In this document: piece by piece, positions 9,466-21,293 of the stretch
Layout: every line of letters begins with the position of its first letter
How positions within the stretch are numbered: position 1 is the stretch's first letter
NCBI GenBank assembly: GCA_028583605.1
Contig: CM053325.1
Location: forward strand, 45,826,987 to 45,890,986
Direction of reading: 5' to 3'
From: Dastarcus helophoroides
Taxonomy: Eukaryota; Arthropoda; Insecta; Coleoptera; Bothrideridae
Length of the DNA stretch: 64,000 nucleotides
Notes under the pieces: generated by a model
What the model was told of the DNA's origin: nothing
Seen by the model: the letters and a program-made list of their open reading frames with translations, nothing else
The model's database searches: none
Made by a program: the position numbers and the translations under genes

Positions 9466-12438
9466 TGGGGGTTGATAGGGGTTAGGGGGATGAATATATC
9501 AAGTTGTATTGACCGTCAAAAATATTTCCCCTAAGGACATAAATTGATGGATCTCCGCGAATTCTAAAAGATTTCACGGTTTTCTAATTGTATGGACGGT
9601 CAAGTTGTCGTTGGGACACCCTGCATATGCTTATACATGATTTATTTGGCTAGGGTACCTTTAAAGGTTATTATAAAAACTACCCTTAAAAAATAATTAT
9701 GCCCTTATGGCCCCTAAAAATTAATCTAAATATCTGAAAAAACAATAACTAATGTAGTTACTATTCATACCTACAGGCTACAGGCGTGGATTCATTTCAA
9801 TACCTATCATAGTTCCGGAGTAAAATAAAATAAACGTTAAGGATTGTTACGACCATATCTCCTTTTTCAGTTAAAGTCTAGATTTAAAAAGCAGTATAGA
9901 AATACTCCTAGCAAAAACTAATAATTAGAAGGTTAAAATATAACAATCCACGTCAGTGTATTTTTCATAAGCCTTATTGGCTAGACCAGAAAATGCTTAA
10001 ACTTTGAAGGAATTTTTTTGTATAATATGAACAAATTTTAGGGGTGAAATCAAATCAAATTAGAAAAACCCCAAAATATGGAACGCTCTACCCTCTAGTT
10101 GTATAGTAATAAAGAATAAAAAGAGAATAAACTTTCTGGGAAACTGGGAAATCGACGGAGGAATTAAATATGGATTAAACTAGTCTCTGGATCAAACCAA
10201 CAAAACATCTGCATTAAAATTATTGTCCAAATTCAATTTTTAACCCAGAATTAGGTATTTACTTTTCTAGGGTCAAAGAGGTTCATGCACACGATTCAGA
10301 GATTTTGAATTTTGTTTCATTGGATAGTTAAATATTTGGTCAGTTACCATTTATTCCATTTTTACTTTTATATAGAATGCTTTATCTTCCAACCTAAAAG
10401 CTTCATATCCATACGTGTCGGTGCTGACCAAATTTTTGATGAAATTAATAGAAGTTTGGCGATATTGATTGGCATTTTAAGAGTTCAACGTCTTCATTAT
10501 TGATCAACAAATCCAATGCACTTTTTGCACAATTACTGAAATGCAATTCTGCCATAAATATGTTAAACTGATTGTTATTCTAAGCGAACCGCTTATCACC
10601 GAAAGTTTCTATAATGGCCATGAAAGCCGACGCTCCTGATCACAATTTTGATGAGAATCTTTTACTCGCAATTGACCTCAAATGTAAATTGTTACACTTT
10701 CAGAAATATATTCAAAAAATGTCCACTTCGTATAAATAGCAATTGCTTTCTTTGTTTATCTATTGCCAGTTTTGTGGTTGGTGTGAAAGAATATAGGGAC
10801 TAATGATTTTATAACATAATATGAAAACATTTGTAAGTGCTTGATAACTATTCAAATCACTGCGTCTGAAGATTCTTGTATATATTAACAAAGTGTTTTA
10901 ATTCTAGATTATAAGTGTACTCGTGATTTGCACTGTGATACTTTTTGCAGAGGGATTGCGCTCCAAAACTAAGTAAGTTAATAATTATTACAATAAAAAA
11001 GTGTTGTTGATAGGTTTTGATACCATCCTTTTTTAAATGAAATTCAAAATCATTAAACTCATCCTTTCAGATTAAATAAGAGTTAAAAGTTTCTGAAGAA
11101 CGTTTACACAGTGTTCCCCAAATTTGTTTTTTATAAAATTAAAATTTAAGTCCTCAAACTATGATCTAGTTCTCATTACCTACATTTTTCAGTCACGGTC
11201 TTTTTTCAGATTTATGTATAATATTAAATTTTGAGTAATTTGCTTGAAAATTTACTCTATTGTCCCCGTATCTTCTTTGGGAAGTTTGGTTAATTCTAGT
11301 GGCGTGTTCTTCATGGAAGCTAAGAAAGCGCAACTTTCCTTGCAAAATGAAAATAGACATGTATATTTTTTCTTATTTTTTTCATCAAACGCTTATGAAA
11401 AGTCGAAATTTGAAGATCAAATTCTATTCTTAATAAAATGGAGTCATATTTTTTGACAAATTCTACATTCAATGTTTTCTTAAAACTTTGCCTTTTTCCA
11501 AATTTTTGAAAATTATCGTCGTATATTCGTATTTAAATAGAAAATTTCATGACTAAAATGGAAGTTTTGGAAATGTCACATAATTGAGAATTTTTGACTC
11601 TTTTCACAAATTTTGGATCTTTTAGTTTCAAGTTTTAATTTAAAATGTTTAGAAAAATATAAATATGGAAGAGAACAGTCAAAAGTTAAAAAAAAAACTC
11701 TAACTACGAGTGAATTAAAATTAAAAAAAAAACCGAATTCTTAATTGACATTTCTGAAAATGTCAACTTTTTCAGAAATTTTAAACTTTCAAACAAAAAA
11801 TCGAATATTTTAATGTTTAACAAATTTTCCTGTTTGAACTTAAAATTTTAGTTTTTTGAACTAAATTACTGAACTGAATTAAATTATTGGAGAAAAGTAA
11901 TCATTTTTGGAAAAAAAAACTAAATAATTTCGAATTTTGAAAAGTGAATGAATTTTGAAATTAGAAAAATTGCAAAGCAACTTTAAAATAGAAATTTTGG
12001 AAAAAATATAAACATTAACATTAAGGAAAACTATCAAAATTTCGACTTTTCCTAGGAATTTTGAAATTTTGATTAAAAGGGTCTAGCAGGATCAATATGC
12101 CGAAGTGGCCTCCAAATGGGAACCTATAGTAATATTTTTAAAAATTTATCACCTCGGCATAGGCACAAAATTTATGTATATTTGGACTCGATATTTCAAC
12201 ATGACTACGAGATGTTAAAAAAATTTGTTAATTTAAAAAGACTTTTTTAATTTTTTATATCTTTTGAACTAAATAAGTTAGAAAAATGAAACTAAGGCTA
12301 ATTATAGCTAATGTTTTGGAGTATATAATATATTTTTCTTACATTTTTTTCTTATTTTTATCCACCCCAAAAATTATCAAAAAAAGATAATTTAATTTTT
12401 TTTAATAGTTTTATCCCAGATACAATCACGAAATTAAT
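9466..12438. other. AT-rich intergenic, no gene recognised
   Basis: No recognisable gene. About 11450-12070 is low-complexity DNA built from variants of AAATTTTGAAA on both strands, similar in character to 55.9-56.9 kb. Open frames here (for example 10312-10503 and 11244-11456) are short and unremarkable. Confidence 0.45.
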
Positions 12439-12442
12439 ATAT

Positions 12443-12798
12443 TGTAACGAAATGTAAATTGTAGAATTTAGTATGTAAGAAAAGTTTCTAGAAAGATCTG
12501 ATAAGGGAAAAGCGGCTGCGATAATAAAGCAAACGGTAGATAAGCATTTCAGAAATTTCGGCAAACGATAAGTCTTATCTGCGGGATTTTCTTAGAACCT
12601 GGGAGCCAAAACTATATAAGGCGGTCGCCTTTTCCTCCAGTTCGTTAGTTAGAGTCAGTCAGTGTAATTAGTGAGTTAGTAGTTAGAAGGCAATAAGTGA
12701 GTTAATTATTCAGTTGTAGTGTTCCGAATTTAGTTTGAAAATAAAGTGGGTATTATTCAATTCACGTGTTAATCAATTCGAACCGATAGCTCGTAACA
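12443..12798 (+). repeat. 5' LTR of element C
   Basis: Begins TGTAACGAAATG and ends GCTCGTAACA, about 356 bp. It has a TATA-like box (ctatataaggcgg near 12612) and an AATAAA near 12740. The primer-binding site just downstream is altered (tgttgtcagaagcgg). Confidence 0.9.
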
Positions 12799-12929
12799 TC
12801 TGTTGTCAGAAGCGGAATTATTCGTGAATTGTTCTTTATTATTCAAAAAAATTTATGCCGGGTGCCGTAGTTGACATTATCTCGGAGTTTTAAACTGTTA
12901 AATCTTGAACATTCTAGTCTACGCTTTAT

Positions 12930-14230
12930 GGATATGAGATTAAAATTGGTCAAAATGGAACAACAAATGCAAGCGTTATTAGCAATGTTTAAAGACCAAG
13001 CAGAAGAAAGACGACAAGAAAAAGAACAGGAGAAAGAACAAAGACGACAAGAAAAAGAACAGGAGGAAGAACGAAGACGACAAGAAAAAGAACAGGAGGA
13101 AGAACGAAGACGATAAGAAGAACAGAGAAGGAATGCAGAAAAACAAGAATTACATAGTTTATTAGCAAATATAACTAAAAAAATGGGGGTAGACGTTGCA
13201 AAAATGAAAAAAAAAGTGAAAGAACAAATTATAGGAATGAAAGGAGAAATGTAAGAACAAATTAGAGGAATGAGAGAAAAAATGTAAAAGGAGATTGGCG
13301 AAGTCAGGGAAAAAATTAAAGAAGTAAAAGAAAAATTCATTAGCAAGCTTCTTGGAAAATCCAACACAGAAGAAGATCAGCAACATCGAAAATGACATGA
13401 AGAAGTTGCTAAGTGGAGAAGTCACACAACATGCATCCGAAAGTGTACCCGCTATTTCTTCCCAAAAAGTGAAACTTCCGACCTACGATGAAAAAACATC
13501 GTTCCAGGCCTACAGAATACAGTTCGAAGCTGCTGCTAGAGCCAATCGATGGACGGAAGACGAAAAGGCGACCTTATTGGTGATTTCCCTGCGCGAAGAA
13601 GCTCTGGAATCACTCCGAGCTCTATTTGACCATGAACCAGCTAACTATGAAGATTTAGTTAGGGCTTTAGAGTTGAGATTTGGAGATTATCATTTGCCCC
13701 AAGTGGCCCAGTCGCAACTATTAGTAAGGAAGCAGAAAAGTGATGAAACGCTCCAAAAATTTGAGGCTGACGTAAAAAGACTGGCTCATGCCGCTTACCC
13801 AACAGCACCAACTGAATTTTTCGAACCTTACACAGCTAGAATTTTCATAGAAGAAATAAGAAACCCAGAAGTCCAGGGAGTGATGCGCTTGTCAAACTTT
13901 CGAACATCCAGGGAGGCACTGATTAGAGGTTTGGAGGTAGAAGCTGCTTACACGGTTTCGGAGCCAGAGGCGTTACGGAGAATAAGAAAGGCCAACATCG
14001 AAGGGGTCGCGAATAACCCTGATTTTGAAAACATGAACGCTAACATGAAGGAAATAAACAATAGCATGAGTGCTAACATGAAGGAAGTGAACGCGAACAT
14101 GAGTGCTAACATCAAGAAAATTGACACAAGCATTGAAGGACTATTGGGAGCTCTTAAAGGTCGATCCAGCAGACGCATAACATGTTAGAGCTGTGGCAAA
14201 CCGGGGCACTTTAAGAAGGACTTTAGGTCA
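12930..14230 (+). pseudogene. Gag remnant of element C
   Basis: Order as in element A: ATG and MRLKLVKMEQQMQALLAMFK (12931 on), the RRQEKEQE coil (13010-13115), a lysine-rich coil, then the conserved block LPTYDEKTSFQAYRIQFEAA, open from 13352 to a TAG near 14186. The zinc knuckle at 14183-14224 is damaged twice: the second codon is a stop and the last Cys is Phe. An extra Asn/Met/Ser/Ala repeat (NANMSANIKK-like, about 14028-14125) sits before the knuckle and is expanded relative to element A. Several stops lie in the coil region (for example near 13113 and 13251). Confidence 0.87.
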
Positions 14231-14359
14231 ACCCCCAAGAAGTCAATAAGCCCCACAGTAAAAAAACATCACGGCGAGAAGGAGAACTCACTAGCTAATG
14301 TCAAGAAACCAGTCCCCAAAACCCTTCCCATCAAACAGATAAAAAGTACCAAGGAGGGT

Positions 14360-15375
14360 TTGGTGGTGGAAGCTAGTGGGGATGGAAGGAATGTACAGGC
14401 AACAGTGGACCCAGGAGTCAAGGTTACTGTGGCACGCGATACTCAAGCAATCCGTGACTGGCCAAGACCCAAAGATAAACAGGAGTTGAGGAAGTTCCTT
14501 GGGTTAGGCACCTATTACAGAAGATTTGTAAAAGGTTTCGCCAACATCGCTGTGCCATTACACTGACTACCGGAAGGAAGAACGCCGTATATCTGGACTC
14601 CCGATTGTGATACCGTTTTCCGAAAACTGAAGTCCGCCTTGTGCACAAGCCCTATCTTGGTTTATCCTCGGCAGAATGGGAAGTTCATGTTGGACACTGA
14701 TGCCAGCAACGTCGGCATTGAGGCTGTGCTGTCCCAAGTTCAAGGCGGTGAAGAAAGAGTCATCGAATATTACAGCAAGATCTTGACGAAGCCGGAGAGG
14801 AATTACTGCACGCACCACTAGGCAGGAACTTCTTGCGATAGTAAAGGCCGTGGTACACTTTCAAAAGTATTTGTATGGGCAAGAATTCCTCATCAAAACA
14901 GGTCATTCGGCGCTTTCTTGGTTACTCCGAATGAAAAACGCAGAGGGTCAGACGGCTAGATGGTTAGAAAGGCTGCACCATTATCACTTTAAGGTGCATC
15001 ACCGACCGGGACGATGCTTTGTCCAGAAGACCTTGTGGAGATTGCAAATAGTGCAGACGAGTTGAGGATCATGAGGACATGGTGGATGTAAGGGTCACAT
15101 CTGTCCAGCCAGAAGACGGATGGACTGTGGTCTTCGAGAGCTACAGAAGAGCGACGCTGATATCGGACACATGTTGGAATGGAAAGAAGCTGGAGATAGA
15201 CCGGAATGGCAAGAGGTTTCCGACAGGAATCCAGCTCTTAAGAATTTTTGGGCTCAATGGAAATCCGTCCAGGTAGAGGACGGGGTGCTGAAGAGGGCAT
15301 GGGAAAGCGCGGCTGGAAAGCGTGTCAACTTGCAGTTGGTGGTGCCTCAGGAACATATTCCACAGGTCTTGTGGG
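14360..15375 (+). pseudogene. Pol remnant of element C
   Basis: The frame starting at 14360 gives a retropepsin stub (NVQATVDPGVKVT), then VARDTQAIRDWPRPKDKQEL, the RT connection and thumb, RNase H (MLDTDASNVGIEAVLSQVQ; the final conserved Asp region HNNADALS is deleted near 15012), and the region leading to integrase (LQLVVPQEHIPQVLWE). A stop lies near 14564 and frameshifts near 14815, 15012 and 15125. The jump from protease stub to RDWPRP is at the same place as in F and nearly so in A. The integrase itself is missing because homology stops near 15375. Confidence 0.88.
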
Positions 15376-15379
15376 AGGG

Positions 15380-15450
15380 AAAATTGGTACAAAGGATAAG
15401 AAAGTTTAGTTACCGTACTCTTCAACTTTCTTATCCTTTGTACCAATTTT
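15380..15450. repeat. Perfect 27-bp-arm hairpin at the break of element C
   Basis: Arms 15380-15406 and 15424-15450 (aaaattggtacaaaggataa and onward) are exact reverse complements around a 17-base loop. The loop carries agttaccgtactctt, which recurs in repeat R. The hairpin sits exactly where similarity to gypsy pol ends. Confidence 0.85.
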
Positions 15451-15469
15451 CAATTCAGAAGAGTTTGGC

Positions 15470-15675
15470 CTCTGGTATGGTGGACATACCGAGTTACCGT
15501 GCGCTTATGTTTTGAAATTGGTCTTTTCATTTTTGCATATTGCCTAATATTTCTCTTTTTATTTATTGTGTCTTTTCTTTGTTCCTGAAGAAGCTCCCTA
15601 CGATGGTGGGCGAAACGTCGAACACTTTTAGTAGTTCTTTGACACGGTCCAATCTCGGAAGAAGTATATCGTGTA
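15470..15675 (+). repeat. Repeat R, copy 1
   Basis: Contains a small hairpin (ggtatggtggacatacc), gagttaccgtgcgct, a T-rich middle, and the 3' core cctgaagaagctccctacga followed by ggtgggcgaaacgtcgaaca. Closely similar to 63027-63226 and more distantly to 18541-18768. The spacing CTGAAGA, one base, paired stem, GAAA resembles a hammerhead core with one extra base. Possibly the end of a retroelement of the Penelope type, but no coding region is attached. Confidence 0.6.
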
Positions 15676-16095
15676 CTGACTTTGGCCGTGGAAGCCTTCG
15701 TCATCACATGCAATTACTTACATTTATTTTTCCATGCCATGGGTGACATTATCAGTGAATATAATCTATATCGACAAATAAACTGTCAAAATATTTATAC
15801 TTTATTCCATAGTGTCGTGAAGCTAAAATGAAAATCTGCCTGACCATCTTTTTTAGTAATGAGAATTATTTCAAATTGTTTATTATTTTCAGACGATGGA
15901 ACAAAGTAATATCTGCCTAAAACGCAACTGAATGGTCCCTTTTATTTGTAATTTAAAGTGAATTTGGTAGAGTTCGAATAGGGCACTCTGTTTGTGTGAA
16001 CAATATAAAGGCATAGCAGAGAGTTACTGATTTGTTGCAATATTACATGCTCCAATTGATGATATGTATTGACCTTCCTGCTTCTTACTAGGCCA
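15676..16095. other. Intergenic, no gene recognised
   Basis: AT-rich sequence without a recognisable frame. Confidence 0.4.
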
Positions 16096-16097
16096 GT

Positions 16098-16600
16098 AAG
16101 GCGAATGTACCAAGGATTTTTGATTTTGGTGAATGTGAAACAACAGAGCTCGTGAAAATCATTGCATCGAACTGGCTCCCAAGATGTGAACTTAATCCTG
16201 GTGATTCAAACATTCTACACCAGCCACTTGTCAACATAAAGAATCTCATGTTTTCACCTCTGCATATAAAACTGAGCCTCATGAAGCAATTTGTTTAAGC
16301 TAGGTCAATTGAAGCATATTGTGTCTAGTATCCATTGTGGCATTTCCTAGGCTATCAATTGGAAAGATAAAGGTCATTGTGTTTGATGATCCACAGGTTC
16401 GGTAACTCACTAAAAATAATGATTTGTTGGCATTCAAAAACGTTGCCAGAGACTTTGTTGTTGTTGTAAATACATAGAGCTCCAAAATGTCAAACTGCAA
16501 CATGAGCATCAAGCTGCATTATTTACAGAGCCATTTTGCTGACTTTCTTCAAAATCTTGTCGCACTCAGTGATAAGCAGGATGCGTAATTCACCCAGATT
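16098..16600 (+). pseudogene. Remnant of a recurrent transposon-associated ORF
   Basis: Plus-strand translation reads VKIIASNWLPRCELNPGDSN, then LMFSPLHIKLSLMKQFV (stop near 16297). After damaged sequence it continues FDDPQVR, LLAFKNVARDF, and finally SNCNMSIKLHYLQSHFADF, LQNLVALSDKQDA. This order matches a protein I know only as a multicopy hypothetical ORF of animal genomes (LHIKLGLMK ... MSLKIHFLHSHLDFF ... SDEQGERFHQ). It is thought to belong to a mobile element; I do not assign a superfamily. Stops near 16297, 16398 and 16470 and a frame change show it is dead. No terminal repeats were found. Confidence 0.6.
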
Positions 16601-18228
16601 TGAAGGTCATGGGTGCATCATATGGAATGTAAATGTAAATATATATGATGGTTCCCTATAGTTGGAACATCAATCAGACAAGAAAAAGATTTAATCGAAA
16701 ATTTTTACCTTGCTTTCCACCTTTAATACTTTGAAAAAAAATGAACACAATTTAGCGTGCAGTAAATATGCACATAAGTAGAGCCTTCGCCCGAGCCTTA
16801 TTTGTGAACAGTATAATTGGTAATTTTTACCTTTATTTTCCTTTATATGCACGTTTCTTATAACTTTTGAGACAGAGAGAGGATATCCTGTAGATTAAAA
16901 AGTTGACGTGATGGACAGAAGCTGAGATTATTTTTGGATTCAGAAGGCACAAATTAGTCATAAACAAGGCACAGATCCAATAAAACGAAACTGTTGTTTC
17001 CCAGTGTAATATGATTGATTGTTTCACAATTTAATTGTTGGTGGCGATTTCTTTTTAAGTACATTTCATTTGTTTCTACTTATAATGTCACTGATGTGCT
17101 CGTTAATAAGAATTTAATGTCTGTAAAATAGAAAAATAAAAGTTAAAACTGTAATTATTTTTAAAATTTGTAAGGGAAACCCCCACAGTACCTATATCAG
17201 TAGAAAAATAATCTAAATCTGCACAAGATAAGTCTAAAAAATATAGAGGCTTCTATTTGAGATAACAAAGTTATCACCGCTTGAATTTATCAAAATTATA
17301 TACGAATTCGTATAACGTACCAAAATTATTCACCGATTAACTCTGCAAATGATGTTCAAAAAGGGTGCGTCTTAGATTAAATCCGGTGAACTGTCGTGAA
17401 TTCAACTTTCATTATAATGTTTTTGAATTTATAAGTTGTTAAAGGTAGTTTTATATGTCTCCTACAGACATACCAAATTTAAAAGTAATACCTAGTTTTT
17501 GGAAAAAGATACAAAGAATTTCGTGGAGCCTTGCATATGTCAATTTTTTTATGAAAATTCAATTATCTCAAAAACTATAAATTTTATTAATAGTGCTCGT
17601 TATCTAAAGTGGCCTTAAAAATACAAAAAATGCAAAAATATATAGGGTATCTCTTTAAAATAACGAATTCGGTATCAACTTTCGGTCTAACCGGAAGTAC
17701 TACAACTTTGCGAATATTTTAGTTGTGTTGCCCCGTAGACTTTGCTTAGTTGCCAAATTTTTAAATTTTTAGATGAGTACTGCATCAAACATCGATCGCG
17801 GTGATTCCCGGTGAGACTCACTGTATAAGAATATTGTAATAGTGTGTGGCTGCTCATAGGAATCTACTGTATACTATATACTCAATTTCATTCAATAAAT
17901 TTTAAAGTTTTATATCTCTTTTTTAATGTTCGATAGCGAGAAGCGATGTATTAATAAAAAGAAATTTTGTCTATCTATAATGAAAAATTATTTTTAATAC
18001 GAGTAGGTGTGCGTTTACATTTTCATTTCTGATTTTGATAGGATAGGCAATGCTTTTTTGCTTTCGTTGTGTGCACGCCATTGGTCATTTCATTTTTTTT
18101 ATGTTTGTTTAAAAAGTTAAAAAAATGTTTGGGTTTCATGGAATAACACATCAAAAAATTTAATTTCTAATATACATACATATATACAGTTTTATTATGT
18201 ACCAGTTTAAATGTGTGCTATCTTTCAG
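16601..18228. other. Upstream region of Trp-repeat gene 2; no exon found
   Basis: AT-rich DNA. A first exon with a signal peptide for the gene represented at 18229 and 21294 should lie here or farther left, but I could not identify one. No Gly-rich frame like that of gene 1 is visible on the plus strand. Confidence 0.35.
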
Positions 18229-18400
18229 AATTGTCTCTATAAGACAAGGAGAGGACATCGGAGGATTATGGAAAACAGTGACCAAATGGAAGGCTCACTG
18301 GGTAAAAGAATGGACAGCAAGAAAGGTTGGTCATGTTAAAAAATGCTTAACAGAGTGGGAGAATCAAATTCAAAAAAATATGCAGTATTTATTTAAATAA
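18229..18400 (+). CDS. Candidate internal exon of Trp/Lys-repeat gene 2
   Basis: After a good acceptor (atctttcag, AG at 18227-18228) the frame reads IVSIRQGEDIGGLWKTVTK, then WKAHWVKEWTARKVGHVKK and CLTEWENQIQK, ending at TAA 18398-18400. Tryptophan spacing is 6, 4, 4 and then 15. Gene 1 has 6, 4, 4 and then 16 to the aligned Trp in the stretch DIWKKKLVWKPIWKKYWKPA, which suggests a divergent copy of that region. The donor is uncertain: GTATTT at 18385 leaves phase 2, while the next recognisable exon (21294) needs phase 0. An additional exon, an alternative donor (GTTGGT near 18331) or a broken gene are all possible. No function is known; probably extracellular structural, as for gene 1. Confidence 0.42.
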
Positions 18401-18540
18401 ATACAACTACAAAAGCTTCAAGGGACAGAAGGGCGTGAGAGGCAGTAAAAGATATGATTTTTCCGGGATTGGGCCATATCAAGAAACACGAAAAGTCTTC
18501 GAACAGAACCATTGACCAGAGCAATCAGAAGAGTGTTTTT

Positions 18541-18768
18541 CTTCTGGTATGGCTGAAATATTCAGTTACCGTGCTCCTTCTGTCCTAAAATCCTGAGTAT
18601 TTTGTCGTTTATGCCATTTTCATTTCGGATCACTTTTGTCTCTTGTATGGTTGACAGACTAAGTTATAATATTATTCTGTTTTTGTTTCCGTTGATCCTG
18701 ACAAAGCTCCCGATGATGACGTCGAACATTTTCAGTAATTTCTCTACAGGTCGCAATCTCGGGATATA
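18541..18768 (+). repeat. Repeat R, copy 2 (diverged)
   Basis: Shares the hairpin cagaagagtgtttttcttctg, cagttaccgtgctcct, and the 3' part cctgacaaagctcccgatga followed by cgtcgaacattttcagtaat with copies at 15470 and 63027. The GAAA of the hammerhead-like core is lost. Lies in the presumed intron of gene 2. Confidence 0.5.
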
Positions 18769-18890
18769 AAAAATAAATGCATCAATAATCAACAAATTAG
18801 AGTTAGTAAAAATATCTCTCTTTTGATGACGATGATTTTGAAAATATTGCAATATGGCAATGTTCCATGCTCGCTTACTTCATTGATTAC

Positions 18891-19861
18891 ATATCGGATG
18901 TAACAGGATCATGGTACGCCAATTACTTTTTCTTTATTTATGAAGATAACATTGTTAAATTTGCTGCACTTGATGTATTTATGAAATGTCAAATTTTGAT
19001 ATTCCTACTGTTGTCACTTTCGCTAAAACTGATTCCAACTTTTAAATTTAAATAAATTGCCCTGTATATTATTATATTTTTGGGATCTGCAAAATATTCT
19101 GAATACAATACCCATAAAATTAGTGATTTTTAAAAGATCGAAACATTTTTTAATTGCATTTTATTTTTCAATCTAGGAGGTCATAACTCATCCTAATTAA
19201 CTCTAATCAACCACAATAACGCTGCAAAAATTTAAATTAGGAAGACTTATGATGGGTCAATTTTTTAAATTTGTTTTCCACAGCGATCTTGTGTTCTTAT
19301 TGAATAAGTCTTCAAATAAATTGAAACCGAATATTTTAATTTTTTTTAGCTCTAACTTCGGTTGTACTGATTTTACAGCAAAAGTGAAAATATGATTAGG
19401 TTGGCTTTTTCATACCACAATACCGATATGGTGCTATTTAAGAATATAAAGTTATGATATAAAAACCACTTTTGTTAACTTTATCACGTTATAAAAGATT
19501 GAAATCTTTTATTTTATAGCATTAATGTGATCTTAATTACTTAGACTTATTTAGAATGAGCCTTCTGGGTTAAAAAATAAAATGGGATCAAAAAATTTTC
19601 GATACTTTAAAAATGAACTATTTGAAGGTTATTGTATTCGTAAAATTGTGAAGATTCCAAAAATGTAATAATATAGAGGCTGTTCCATTCAAAAATCAAA
19701 AGTTGGCATCATTTTTTGCGAAAGTGGCAGCAGTAGAAATGTCATTTTAATGTCAAAATTTGATATTTTATAAGTACATCAAGTGAAAGAAGTTTGAAAA
19801 TTTTATCTTTATAAATAAGGGAAAAAATGGGGGTGTAGCATGATCCTGTTACACTCGATAT
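18891..19861. mobile_element. Palindromic MITE, family M1, copy 1
   Basis: Ends are inverted: atatcggatgtaacaggatc at the left and the complement of catgatcctgttacactcga at the right. The two halves stay complementary over several hundred bases, so the element is close to one large fold-back. No transposase frame. About 970 bp. A second copy lies at about 25225-26150. Superfamily not assigned. Confidence 0.75.
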
Positions 19862-21209
19862 ACAGGGTGGGCCATAAGTAATGTTACATAGAGCAAGAGC
19901 AGATTTTTCGTATAAAAATAACGTGATTTAGCCACATTTACCTTATACCAAAAGTTGATATTAACAGAGATACAGGGTGTCAAAGTTGAAAAAAAAATTG
20001 TGATTTTTTTCGCATAACTGATGAACACATTTTATTTTAGACAAGAAATTTGGCATAGGGGGGTTTCTTGGTTAAGAAATTTTAATTTGCTAACAGATTG
20101 TCAGTAACTCATAGGGGGCGCCACCTGCGCTACCTAAAGCATCATAACTTTTTTGTGCCTTCATGTACACTTATTTTAAATAGATATTTTTATTTACCTA
20201 CATTTTTTACGTAAAAAAAGTATACTTTCTTAATGTTGATACAAGAAACCGTTTTCAAGATATTTGCCTTCGAAGTTTGCTGTACCTTTAATATGTAAAT
20301 GTGAATCTTTCGCAGTAGGTTTCAAAATAAAAGTAATACAACTGACTCTAAAATAGTTTATATCAAATAATACTGTACTGCCATTATTATTACACATTTT
20401 TTTTAAATTTCTAAAGCAAATTTAAATAAAATCCCAAAACAAAATTTATTTTCAAAAATAAGTATGTAAAAGGATTGTAAACAATGAAAAATCTAGCTGT
20501 CTTTATTAAAATTCATCTCCAAATATCGGCTTTGACCACCCAGACTATTAAAATTTTCTTGTGCGGACTCAGGGATTATATCTCACATCTCTATGTAAGA
20601 AAATAAATTACGTCTTAATTTTTTGCATTTTCTTTATTGAGATTTTCTAAATTCAAGTAGTAATATTATCAGCAAAGTAATATGTCACATAAATTAGTTG
20701 CAAAGCTGTCTTATGATTACTTTTATTTCAAGCCTACTTTGAAAATTTAATATCTTAGTAATTTAAAACCAAGGCACGTCAAGCTTTAAAGCCAAATATC
20801 TTGGAAACGGTTGCTTGTATCAACTTTGAGGAAGTACACCTTTTTTAAGTTAAAAATATGGAGAAATAAAATAACGCATTTAAAATTAATATACGTGGAT
20901 GCACAAAAAAGTTATGATGATTTAGAATTATGCAGGATATCGCAGATAGGCAGCCCCCCCTATCAGCTATTGGTAATATGTTAGCAAATTAGAATTTGTC
21001 AACTTAAGAAGCCCCCTTGTGCCAAATTTCGTACTTATGTTACAATTCATTCCATAATTATACGAAAAAATCGATTTTTTTTTTCAACTTTGACACCCTC
21101 TATCTCTGTTAATATTAACTTTTGGTATAAAGTAAATGTAGCTAAATCACATTATTTTTATTCGAAAAATCCACCATTGCTCTGTGTACCATTACTTTTG
21201 GTCCAGCCT
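19862..21209. mobile_element. Palindromic MITE, family M2, copy 1
   Basis: Begins acagggtgggccataagtaa and ends with the reverse complement (ccattacttttggtccagcc). The inverted arms are over 150 bp long and include gttgatattaacagagatac. About 1.35 kb, no coding frame. It starts directly at the terminal TATA of the M1 copy, so the two elements are nested or abutting. A second copy with better ends is at 32675-34046. Confidence 0.78.
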
Positions 21210-21293
21210 GAAGTGTCATATATAGTATTGAGTTTCATCATGACTTGCATTTGGCGAGATCTATTAGGTAGATAAATATCTTTTAATTTACAG

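Larger units (their letters stand above)
12443..15375 (+). mobile_element. Gypsy-like LTR retrotransposon C, 3' end lost
   Basis: Plus-strand element of the same family: LTR 12443-12798, gag about 12930-14230, then protease stub, RT C-terminus, RNase H and the start of the integrase linker up to about 15375. There the homology to element F (around 61515) stops abruptly at a perfect hairpin. No 3' LTR follows. ATAT precedes the LTR at 12439-12442. It shares with A and F the deletion of the protease-to-RT-core segment. Many stops and frameshifts make it inactive. Confidence 0.9.

Noticed and set aside
12843..13425. Minus-strand Ser/Phe-rich ORFs
   Set aside because: Shadows of the gag coil of element C.
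15540..15746. Conserved frame with PTMVGETSNTFSSSL in two repeat R copies
   Set aside because: The nucleotide sequence itself is highly similar between the copies, so the shared translation is no evidence of coding. The third copy breaks the frame.
20021..20080. CTGATGA followed later by GAAA in MITE M2 (also at 32827)
   Set aside because: No paired stem II or stem I could be found; a chance core-like string.
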